Source: Bacteroidota bacterium
GTDB taxonomy: Bacteria; Bacteroidota; Bacteroidia; Flavobacteriales; Schleiferiaceae
Direction of reading: 5' to 3'
NCBI GenBank assembly: GCA_005786915.1
Contig: SYCM01000068.1
Coordinates: 1-7,818 of the forward strand
Length of the DNA: 7,818 nt
This document shows positions 1 through 5,101 of this stretch, one piece after another (the first letter of the stretch is position 1; each line of letters starts with the position of its first letter). The translations under genes and the position numbers were made by a program. The notes under the pieces were generated by a model. The model ran no database searches, was not told the origin of the DNA, and worked only from the letters and a program-made list of their open reading frames with translations.

Positions 1-56
1 ACCGCGGACCCTCTGCTTGTAAGGCAGATGCTCTGAACCAGCTGAGCTATGCGCCC
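1..56 (-). tRNA. tRNA-Val (anticodon TAC), 3' part cut by window edge
   Basis: The minus strand reads GGGCGCATAGCTCAGCTGG from position 56, a typical valine tRNA 5' end with acceptor and D arm. The anticodon arm has stem TCTGC/GCAGA around loop CTTACAA, giving anticodon TAC (plus-strand 19-21). The T arm and the 3' acceptor strand lie outside the window, so acceptor pairing and an encoded CCA cannot be checked. A strong Bacteroidota-type promoter sits just upstream at 69-99, so this tRNA need not depend on readthrough from the msrB operon. Confidence 0.95.
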
Positions 57-68
57 TATTTGGGAGTG

Positions 69-99
69 CAAATATAAAAAGGTTTCTCAATCCACCAAA
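69..99 (-). promoter_or_regulatory. Bacteroidota sigma-A promoter of tRNA-Val
   Basis: On the minus strand a TTTG (plus-strand 96-99) is followed after exactly 19 bases by TATATTTG (69-76), matching the Bacteroidota consensus TTTG-N19-TAnnTTTG. Transcription would start about 6-7 bases downstream, near 62-63, leaving a few bases before the tRNA 5' end at 56. The -33 element is only a few bases past the stop codon of the preceding lipoprotein gene (103-105). Confidence 0.8.
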
Positions 100-102
100 G
101 AC

Positions 103-462
103 TTAGGGCAGAAATTGAGGCCCTGACCGGTAGACAATGTGGCATTGGTCCTTGCCTACCACAAACCATGCGGTGGCGCGTACAATGCCCAACGAATCCA
201 ATACGGTGACGTTCAGGCTGTCGCCCTCGAAGCTGAGGTCCTTCATGTTGCTGTCGTCTACCACTGCAAAAAAGTCTTCGTAACCTTGATCAAGCACCGA
301 GAGGGTGTCGCCTGTTCGGTCGTTAATCGTAACCACCGAGGCCGGCAGGGGGGGAGTGGTCCACGTGAAGCCCACACTTCGAAACTCCTCCGTGCAAAAG
401 GTTCGGGTTTCGCAACCAACAACCGTCACGGCACTAAGTCCAATCAAGAAGGCAAGCTTCAT
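103..462 (-). CDS. Small uncharacterised lipoprotein
   Basis: This 119-residue protein begins with a short hydrophobic signal peptide ending in a lipobox, VVGC, so Cys17 would be the lipidated N-terminus of the mature protein. Only two other cysteines are present, Cys23 and Cys107, which could form a disulfide in the periplasm. The mature part is rich in short beta-prone segments and ends with a CHIVYRSGP motif; from memory, similar endings (CHI/V...SGP) occur in small Bacteroidota lipoproteins of unknown function, but I cannot confirm a family. Its ATG overlaps the msrB TGA in the arrangement ATGA (459-462), so it is probably translationally coupled to msrB. No function can be assigned; a role in the cell envelope alongside the lipoprotein MsrB is inference. 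Confidence 0.8.
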   Translation of the reverse strand: MKLAFLIGLSAVTVVGCETRTFCTEEFRSVGFTWTTPPLPASVVTINDRTGDTLSVLDQGYEDFFAVVDDSNMKDLSFEGDSLNVTVLDSLGIVRATAWFVVGKDQCHIVYRSGPQFLP

Positions 463-944
463 TTCTTTTCTTCTTTGAAGTCCATCGACGCGCTGTTCAC
501 GCAGTACCTCAGGCCGGTGGCGGTGGGGCCGTCGTCAAATACGTGCCCGAGGTGCCCGCCGCAATTTTTGCACAAAATTTCGGTGCGGACCATTCCGTGG
601 CTGTAGTCGGGTTTTTCGAGCACATTAGCTTCGGGGAGCTGGGCGTCGAAGCTTGGCCACCCACAGTGAGCGTCAAACTTGCTGTTGCTGCCAAACAAGG
701 CCGCGCCGCAGCCAGCGCACACATAGGTTCCGGATTCGAAGTGCTTGTCGTATTTACCGGTGCCGGGGTATTCGGTCCCTTTTTGGCGAAGAATTCGAAA
801 CTGATCGGGGGTAAGTGCTGACCGCCACTCCGCTTCAGATCGCGTAAGTGGAAAAGTTGCTTCATTCATGGGTTTTACCGTTTGTTGGCATGAGGCAAGC
901 GGACTCATTCCGATTGCCAAAATAAGAAACCCTAAAATCTTCAT
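459..944 (-). CDS. msrB: Peptide-methionine (R)-S-oxide reductase MsrB, predicted lipoprotein
   Basis: MsrB reduces the R-epimer of methionine sulfoxide in proteins. With the start at 944 the protein has 161 residues. Residues 1-19 form a lipoprotein signal with lipobox LASC (Cys19), so it should act in the periplasm anchored to a membrane, not in the cytosol. Zinc-site cysteines are Cys76/Cys79 (CAGC) and Cys125/Cys128 (CKNC). The family motifs HCGWPSF, GHLGHVFDDGP and RYCVNSASM are all present; Cys148 in RYCVNS is the catalytic cysteine, and Cys94 in HCGWPSF is a candidate resolving cysteine. An in-frame ATG at 1022 exists, but that version would run through tRNA-Leu and spoil the signal peptide, so 944 is preferred. 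No Shine-Dalgarno site is visible. It lies 35 bp downstream of tRNA-Leu and is coupled to the following lipoprotein gene. Confidence 0.96.
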   Translation of the reverse strand: MKILGFLILAIGMSPLASCQQTVKPMNEATFPLTRSEAEWRSALTPDQFRILRQKGTEYPGTGKYDKHFESGTYVCAGCGAALFGSNSKFDAHCGWPSFDAQLPEANVLEKPDYSHGMVRTEILCKNCGGHLGHVFDDGPTATGLRYCVNSASMDFKEEKK

Positions 945-953
945 GTTGTTGAA

Positions 954-970
954 GTCCGCAAATAGCGGAC
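954..970 (-). other. Small hairpin in the msrB leader
   Basis: A perfect 6-bp inverted repeat, GTCCGC / GCGGAC, with a 5-nt AT-only loop lies between tRNA-Leu and the msrB start codon. On the minus strand a run of seven T residues (972-978) directly follows the tRNA 3' end and precedes this hairpin. The order T-run then hairpin is not that of an intrinsic terminator for msrB; it could mark tRNA processing or partial termination, or shield the msrB start region. The function is not established. Confidence 0.4.
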
Positions 971-979
971 CAAAAAAAG

Positions 980-1062
980 TGCCCTGGACTGGACTCGAAC
1001 CAGCACGAGCATAGCTCACCACCCCCTCAAGATGGCGTGTCTACCAATTTCACCACCAGGGC
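980..1062 (-). tRNA. tRNA-Leu (anticodon GAG)
   Basis: The 83-nt minus-strand sequence folds as a class II tRNA. The acceptor stem is GCCCTGG/CCAGGGC (1056-1062 with 981-987), with discriminator A at 980. The anticodon stem CCATC/GGTGG encloses loop TTGAGGG, giving anticodon GAG (plus-strand 1026-1028). It has a variable arm with GAGC/GCTC pairing and a T arm carrying GGTTCGAGTCC. No CCA is encoded at 977-979, so it must be added after transcription. Confidence 0.96.
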
Positions 1063-1089
1063 GACACTTTTAAATCGAAGAACGTTTCG

Positions 1090-1162
1090 TGACTCGACTG
1101 GGATTCGAACCCAGGACCCATACATTAAAAGTGTATTGCTCTACCAGCTGAGCTATCGAGTC
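1090..1162 (-). tRNA. tRNA-Lys (anticodon TTT)
   Basis: The 73-nt minus-strand sequence has acceptor stem GACTCGA/TCGAGTC and D-arm sequence TAGCTCAGCTGGTAGAGCA. Its anticodon stem ATACA/TGTAT encloses loop CTTTTAA, giving anticodon TTT (plus-strand 1127-1129), and the T arm reads TGGGTTCGAATCCCA. The discriminator is A at 1090 and CCA is not encoded. It is the first tRNA of the Lys-Leu pair; a 27-bp spacer separates it from tRNA-Leu, so both are probably cut from one transcript that may continue into msrB. Confidence 0.97.
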
Positions 1163-1180
1163 GTCTCGCAAACGAGGGTG

Positions 1181-1210
1181 CAAATATAGCGCAAATGAGC
1201 AAAAACCAAA
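1181..1210 (-). promoter_or_regulatory. Bacteroidota sigma-A promoter of tRNA-Lys / tRNA-Leu / msrB
   Basis: On the minus strand TTTG (plus-strand 1207-1210) is followed after 18 bases by TATATTTG (1181-1188), one base short of the usual 19-base spacing. The -7 octamer is identical to that in front of tRNA-Val, and both are followed by GCAC. The predicted start is near 1174, leaving about a dozen bases before tRNA-Lys. Confidence 0.75.
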
Positions 1211-1220
1211 GGACTGCTTG

Positions 1221-1228
1221 TAGTTTTG
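1221..1228 (+). promoter_or_regulatory. Candidate -7 element for aroK
   Basis: TAGTTTTG matches the Bacteroidota -7 consensus TAnnTTTG and ends 9 bases before the aroK ATG. No TTTG or TTG is seen at the expected -33 distance; that area is taken up by the divergent tRNA-Lys promoter. If it is real, the aroK mRNA leader would be only a few bases long. Confidence 0.45.
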
Positions 1229-1237
1229 TAGGTACGT

Positions 1238-1762
1238 ATGAAAACCAAGTATTTGTGGGGCTACATGGGCTCGGGAAAGTCGACCATTGGACGCGCTGCA
1301 GCGAAATCCTTGGGCGTAGAATTTAGGGATTTAGACCGACTTATTACCGAAGAGTCGGGCCTCAGTATTTCGGAGTTCATGGCTTCCCGAGGAGAGTTGG
1401 CTTTTCGCAAACTGGAGCGGCAGATTCTTTTGGAGCTGGCCGGGTTTGAAGGAATCCTATCCTGCGGCGGAGGCACCCCCTGCTACTACGACAACGCTCA
1501 ATGGATGCGGGAGCACGGCACAACGGTCTATTTGTCGGCATCGGTGCCGTGGCTGCACCAGCGCCTTGCGGCCAGCCGTCTTCGGGGGACCAAGCGCCCG
1601 CTTTTGGCTGATGTGGCTGACGAGAATCTGATGGAATTCATTGCCAAGCACCTATTTGAGCGTCGGGAATTCTATGCGACCGCGGACTACCAAATTCCCG
1701 TAGACCAAATGAGCACCGATCAGGCAGTGGCTCAGCTCGTGCACTACATTCAGACGAGGTAG
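1238..1762 (+). CDS. aroK: Shikimate kinase
   Basis: It phosphorylates the 3-hydroxyl of shikimate with ATP in the pathway to chorismate and the aromatic amino acids, in the cytosol. The 174-residue length is normal for the family. The P-loop GYMGSGKST lies at residues 8-16. Shikimate-binding signatures follow: DLD at 31-33, FRKLE with Arg57, and GGGTP at 77-81. The lid region carries RPLL with Arg120, and there is a later arginine pair at 142-143 (ERREFY). ATG 1238 is chosen because the P-loop follows at the usual short distance and the next Met is inside the P-loop. No Shine-Dalgarno site is present, as is usual in Bacteroidota. Its last 13 bp overlap the 3' end of the convergent phosphoribosyltransferase gene. 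No other aromatic pathway genes are nearby. Confidence 0.96.
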   Translation: MKTKYLWGYMGSGKSTIGRAAAKSLGVEFRDLDRLITEESGLSISEFMASRGELAFRKLERQILLELAGFEGILSCGGGTPCYYDNAQWMREHGTTVYLSASVPWLHQRLAASRLRGTKRPLLADVADENLMEFIAKHLFERREFYATADYQIPVDQMSTDQAVAQLVHYIQTR

Positions 1763-2244
1763 GTCGCGCAGGGGGTCGACCAGTCGACCTCGACGCGCTC
1801 GTGCAGTCCGGTGCTCAGCGAAAGACCTTTGATGTCGGCTTTGACGGGGAAGCGCTTGTGGTTGCGGTCCACCAAAACGGCCGTGGTAATGCGCCCAACT
1901 CGGGCGGTAAGGAAGTGCGCCACCCCATAAAGAAGCGTAGCTCCGGAATTCAGTACGTCGTCCACCACGACGACGTGGGCGCCTTCGAGCAGGGCGGGGT
2001 CTAGCGAAGCTCGGGTGTCGTGCAGCGAAGGCTCGCGTTTGTTTACTTCGAGCTCCATTAGCTCAACGGCGGTGTGAGCCTGAAGGTGCGCATAGATGCG
2101 TTCGGCCAGCGCGTACCCTGAATTTCGAATGCCCGCGAGCACCAGTCTCTCAGAGCTGGCGTGCCGCTCCAAGATTTGCCAAGCCATTCGCTCGACCGTC
2201 CGCGCCATTCGCGCGTCGTCCAAGATCAGCGTGCGTTCTCCCAT
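1750..2244 (-). CDS. PyrR-type phosphoribosyltransferase
   Basis: This 164-residue type I phosphoribosyltransferase has the PRPP-binding loop VVVVDDVLNSGATL at residues 91-104 and a GIRNSGYALAERI segment at 38-50 that corresponds to GIRxxGxxLAERI of PyrR. The later stretch LVDRNHKRFPVKADIKG (124-140) parallels the DRGHRELPI..ADYVGK region of PyrR. In Firmicutes, PyrR is an RNA-binding attenuator of the pyr operon with some uracil phosphoribosyltransferase activity. Here no pyrimidine genes or leader attenuator are next to it: it follows rlmD after 9 bp and is probably co-transcribed with it. The native substrate and any RNA-binding role are therefore open; uracil or another base with PRPP is the best guess. 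The ATG at 2244 fits the family N-terminus. Confidence 0.85.
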   Translation of the reverse strand: MGERTLILDDARMARTVERMAWQILERHASSERLVLAGIRNSGYALAERIYAHLQAHTAVELMELEVNKREPSLHDTRASLDPALLEGAHVVVVDDVLNSGATLLYGVAHFLTARVGRITTAVLVDRNHKRFPVKADIKGLSLSTGLHERVEVDWSTPCATYLV

Positions 2245-2253
2245 ACCCTAAAA

Positions 2254-3729
2254 TTAGGCTTTTGGGGCGGATTTAGCGCGCAGCAGCACGACCGATTCTA
2301 CGTGAAAGGTTTGCGGGAACATGTCGACCCCCTGAACCTGAACGACGTCGTAGGCGTCGCCCAGCATTTGGATGTCGCGCGCCTGAGTGGACGGGTTGCA
2401 CGAGACGTAAACCATCTTGGGCGCTTGAATGCGCGCGAGTTCGGCCACCACCGCGGGGTGCATGCCTTCGCGGGGCGGGTCTACCACTACGACGTCGGGG
2501 GCGCCGTGCCGGCCGACAAACTCGGGCGTGAAAATGCGGCGCATGTCGCCGACCTCAAAGGTGGCGTTGCGGATTTCGTTGCGTTCGGCGTTCCGCACCG
2601 CCGCTTCAACCGCTTCGGCCACGCTTTCGACGCCCACCACTTTGCCGGCGACCTGTGCCATGAACAAGGCGATGGTGCCGGTGCCGGTGTAGAGGTCGTA
2701 TACGGTTTCGCCTCCGCGCAAGTCGGCGGCCCGCAAAGCCTCGGAATACAAACGGTGCGCCTGCACCGGATTGGTTTGGTAAAACGACTTCGGGCTGATC
2801 AAAAACTTCAGGGAGCGGCCGCCATCCAGAGCCGATTCCATGGTTTCTTCCAGGGCTTCGACGCCATGAAACAGGTGCAGGTCCACGTCGTACATGGAGT
2901 CGTTGACCTTCTCGTTGAGCCCCCAATAGAGGCTGACGAGGCGGTCAAACTTCTCAGTCATGCGGTGCATTAGGGTGAATCCATCGGGGCCAGGGTGTTC
3001 GCCCCACTGAATGATGAGCATCCAGTCGCCGGTTTGGTTGCTCCGCAGCATGACGGTGCGGAGCGCGCCCACTTTGGCTCGCGGATGCCAAAAGCTCAAT
3101 CCCAAGTCAAGGGCTTCGTCGCGAATGGCGTTTCGCAGGGCGTTTCCGTACTCGGGAATCAAGTGGCAATCCTGAACGTCCAAGATTTTATCCCAGAATC
3201 CAGGAACGTGAAAGCCAAGTCCAGGCTCGGGTTCAGCCTCGGGATGCGCGTCGAGTTCAGCACGGGTTCGCCATCGGTTGCTCGTGAAGCTGAACTCCGT
3301 CTTGTTGCGGTAACGGAACGGTGTGGGTGCCGGAACGAACGGCCGCCAGCTCACGCCTTCGCGGGAAACTCCGCCTACGCGCACTAGCTGTTCTTCGACC
3401 TCGCTCGACTTAAACTCCGCTTGACTAGGGTAGCCCAAGTGCTGCCAAGGACAGCCGCCGCAGGATTCAGTATGGGCGCAAGATGGCGGCACCCGAAGCG
3501 GAGAGGCCGTCACCAGTCGTTCCACGCGGCCCTCAAAAAAGTTCTTCTTCCGCTTGATTACGTGCACGTCTACGACGTCTCCGGGGGCGGCGCCCCGCAC
3601 CAGTACGGTTTTGCCGTCAGACGTTTTGCCAACGGCCACGCCGCGTCCGCCGGCCCGGTCTACCTGAATGTTTTCGAGAATCACCTCCCAAAGGTAGGGT
3701 GCTATCTTTGGGTAAATCCTCAGCCCCAT
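2254..3729 (-). CDS. rlmD: 23S rRNA (uracil-5-)-methyltransferase, RlmD/RumA family
   Basis: This SAM-dependent enzyme makes 5-methyluridine in 23S rRNA (U1939 in E. coli for RlmD). A TRAM RNA-binding domain occupies about residues 15-75. The iron-sulfur cluster ligands of RumA are all present: Cys84, Cys90 and Cys93 in the CX5CGGCxxQH pattern, and Cys188 (QDCHL). The methyltransferase domain has the SAM motif YDLYTGTGTIALFMA (344-358), VVVVDPPREG (413-422) and the catalytic Cys444 in YVSCNPST, and it ends with the conserved FPQTFHVESV. The family also includes RlmC and related enzymes, so the exact target uridine is inferred. The start is uncertain: ATG 3729 shares a CATG with the rocD start, while a GTG at 3684 would give 476 residues beginning right at the TRAM domain. 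rlmD is followed 9 bp later by the PyrR-type gene. Confidence 0.94.
   Translation of the reverse strand: MGLRIYPKIAPYLWEVILENIQVDRAGGRGVAVGKTSDGKTVLVRGAAPGDVVDVHVIKRKKNFFEGRVERLVTASPLRVPPSCAHTESCGGCPWQHLGYPSQAEFKSSEVEEQLVRVGGVSREGVSWRPFVPAPTPFRYRNKTEFSFTSNRWRTRAELDAHPEAEPEPGLGFHVPGFWDKILDVQDCHLIPEYGNALRNAIRDEALDLGLSFWHPRAKVGALRTVMLRSNQTGDWMLIIQWGEHPGPDGFTLMHRMTEKFDRLVSLYWGLNEKVNDSMYDVDLHLFHGVEALEETMESALDGGRSLKFLISPKSFYQTNPVQAHRLYSEALRAADLRGGETVYDLYTGTGTIALFMAQVAGKVVGVESVAEAVEAAVRNAERNEIRNATFEVGDMRRIFTPEFVGRHGAPDVVVVDPPREGMHPAVVAELARIQAPKMVYVSCNPSTQARDIQMLGDAYDVVQVQGVDMFPQTFHVESVVLLRAKSAPKA
3689..3696 (-). promoter_or_regulatory. Candidate -7 element for rlmD
   Basis: The minus strand reads TACCTTTG, matching TAnnTTTG. 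No matching TTTG lies at the expected distance upstream. If used, transcription would start around 3682-3684, at or next to the GTG codon at 3682-3684, which argues against translation from ATG 3729. Confidence 0.4.
3703..3710 (+). promoter_or_regulatory. Candidate -7 element for rocD
   Basis: TATCTTTG matches TAnnTTTG and lies 17 bases before the rocD ATG, giving a predicted leader of roughly 10-12 bases. The -33 position has no clear TTTG. It is separated by only six bases from the opposed rlmD motif, so the two polymerases could not occupy both sites at once. Confidence 0.5.
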
Positions 3730-4996
3730 GAAGCCGCACGACTACATTGCCCTCGAAGACCAGTACGGAGCCCACAACTACCATCCGCTTCCGGTGGTGC
3801 TCACTCGGGGGGAGGGACCCTACGTTTGGGACGTGGAGGGCAACAGGTACTTTGACTTCCTAAGTGCCTACAGTGCCGTGAATCAAGGACATAGCCATCC
3901 GCGCATCGTAGGTGCCTTGGTCGATCAGGCGCGGACCTTGGCGCTGACGTCGCGCGCCTTCTACAACGACCAGCTCGGCGCGATGGAAGAGGCGATGGCT
4001 ACGCGTTTTGGCTACGATAAGGTGCTGGCGATGAATTCCGGAGCCGAAGCCGTCGAAACGGCCCTCAAACTCGCGCGCCGTTGGGCCTACGACGTCAAGG
4101 GCGTGGCCAAGGATCAGGCCGTCATCGTAGTGGCAAGCCAAAATTTTCACGGCCGGACCTCCACCATTGTATCGTTTTCGAGCGATCCCGATTCCTACGG
4201 CGGATTTGGACCGGCAATGCCCGGCTTCCAGATCATTCCGTACGACGACCTCTCGGCGCTTGACCAAGCTTTGGCCAACCCCAACGTGGCTGCGTTTATG
4301 GTCGAACCCATACAGGGAGAAGCCGGAGTGTTCGTCCCTTCAGATGGCTACATTTCAGGGGCGGCCGTGCGCTGCCGTGCCGCCAACGTGCTGTTCATGG
4401 CCGACGAAATCCAAACGGGCATTGGGCGCACCGGTTCCTGGCTGGCCACCTGCGGCGCGTGCAGCTGCGCGGGCGGCCGCTGCGAGCGCGACCCCAAGAC
4501 CTACGTTCGGGCGGACGTGCTCATCCTGGGCAAGGCCCTTTCGGGCGGCGTATACCCGATTTCTGCGGTTTTGGCCGACGACGAAATCATGCTTTGCATC
4601 AAACCCGGCCAGCACGGTTCGACCTTTGGAGGCAATCCCATAGCTGCTCGTGTGGCGCAAGTGGCGTTGCAGGTCGTAGAAGACGAACAGCTCATGCAGC
4701 GAGCGCGTCGCCAGGGCGCCCTCTTTCGTGCCAAGCTGAAGGACGAACTAGGCCAACATCCGCTCGTTGCCCAAATTCGCGGACGTGGTCTGCTCAACGC
4801 GGTAGTCATTAATACGCCCCAAGATTCACATGTGGCATGGGACCTCTGCGTGGCCATGGCCAAGGCCGGGGTTTTGGCCAAGCCCACCCACGGAAACATC
4901 ATTCGATTCGCGCCCCCCTTGGTTTTGAGCGACGCCGAGCTCGACGAGGCGTTGGCGCGAATTGTGGGCGCGGTAAAAAACTTTAGTGCCGCTTAA
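3728..4996 (+). CDS. rocD: Ornithine aminotransferase (ornithine--oxo-acid transaminase)
   Basis: This PLP-dependent class III aminotransferase transfers the delta-amino group of ornithine to 2-oxoglutarate, giving glutamate semialdehyde (proline/arginine interconversion). The 422 residues match the family almost throughout: DFLSAYSAVNQGH (43-55), LTSRAFYND, MNSGAEAVETALKLARRW (102-119), NFHGRT, VEPIQGEAGV, ADEIQTG with PLP-binding Asp226, LGKALSGG with Schiff-base Lys269, HGSTFGGNP, RGRGLLNAVVI and AKPTHGNIIRFAPPL. Those last motifs separate it from acetylornithine and GABA transaminases. Two features are odd: residues 209-215 (ISGAAVR) depart from the usual GVRELC pattern, and a cysteine-rich insert at 242-252 (CGACSCAGGRC) with about 14 extra residues lies between Asp226 and Lys269. 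It diverges from rlmD and is followed by a strong structured terminator. Confidence 0.95.
   Translation: MKPHDYIALEDQYGAHNYHPLPVVLTRGEGPYVWDVEGNRYFDFLSAYSAVNQGHSHPRIVGALVDQARTLALTSRAFYNDQLGAMEEAMATRFGYDKVLAMNSGAEAVETALKLARRWAYDVKGVAKDQAVIVVASQNFHGRTSTIVSFSSDPDSYGGFGPAMPGFQIIPYDDLSALDQALANPNVAAFMVEPIQGEAGVFVPSDGYISGAAVRCRAANVLFMADEIQTGIGRTGSWLATCGACSCAGGRCERDPKTYVRADVLILGKALSGGVYPISAVLADDEIMLCIKPGQHGSTFGGNPIAARVAQVALQVVEDEQLMQRARRQGALFRAKLKDELGQHPLVAQIRGRGLLNAVVINTPQDSHVAWDLCVAMAKAGVLAKPTHGNIIRFAPPLVLSDAELDEALARIVGAVKNFSAA
4451..4483 (+). other. Four-cysteine insert within rocD
   Basis: Residues 242-252 of the aminotransferase carry Cys242, Cys245, Cys247 and Cys252 (CxxCxCxxxxC), in a segment where human ornithine aminotransferase has only the short AVDYENVRPD. 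The spacing could hold a zinc ion or a metal cluster, or form disulfides under oxidation. I recall similar Cys-rich inserts in other Bacteroidota ornithine aminotransferases but cannot verify this here. Confidence 0.6.
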
Positions 4997-5024
4997 ACCT
5001 TTCGAAACCTGTGCGGTTATCATA

Positions 5025-5101
5025 GAGCCCGCGGGAGGTTGACGGACTTCGGTTCGTCAGGTGTATAGGGTAGTTTTCTCCCGCGGGCTTCCCTTTTTTT
5101 T
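5025..5101 (+). terminator. Structured rho-independent terminator of rocD / candidate small RNA
   Basis: A perfect 12-bp stem pairs AGCCCGCGGGAG (5026-5037) with CTCCCGCGGGCT (5078-5089), with a possible extra G-U pair at 5025/5090. Enclosed is an 8-bp hairpin, TGACGGAC (5040-5047) with GTTCGTCA (5052-5059), containing one G-U pair and closed by the very stable C(UUCG)G tetraloop. The segment 5060-5077 between the inner and outer stems is unpaired. TCCC and eight T residues (5094-5101) follow the outer stem. On the plus strand this is a strong intrinsic terminator for rocD. The nested design is more complex than a normal terminator and resembles a compact small RNA; TATCATAG at 5019-5026 is a poor match to a -7 element, so an own promoter is not shown. 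On the opposite strand no T-run follows, so termination for the convergent operon would be weaker. Confidence 0.85.

Noticed and set aside
945..1022. Upstream ATG at 1022 giving a 187-residue MsrB
   Set aside because: It would translate through most of tRNA-Leu (980-1062) and place non-signal residues ahead of a clear lipoprotein signal peptide starting at 944.
1..1162. Integration site or genomic island at the tRNA cluster
   Set aside because: No integrase, no direct repeats of tRNA ends and no mobile-element genes are seen in the window.
2161..2973. Plus-strand open frame of 270 codons
   Set aside because: It lies antisense to rlmD and the PyrR-type gene, has His/Val/Gly-rich low-complexity composition, no known motifs and no promoter; it is a shadow of a GC-rich gene.
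3421..3855. Plus-strand open frame spanning the rlmD/rocD junction
   Set aside because: It overlaps both well-supported genes in another frame and has no recognisable domain.
5019..5026. TATCATAG as promoter of a small RNA at 5027 onward
   Set aside because: It departs from TAnnTTTG at two of the last four positions and has no TTTG about 19 bases upstream, so it is too weak to call.
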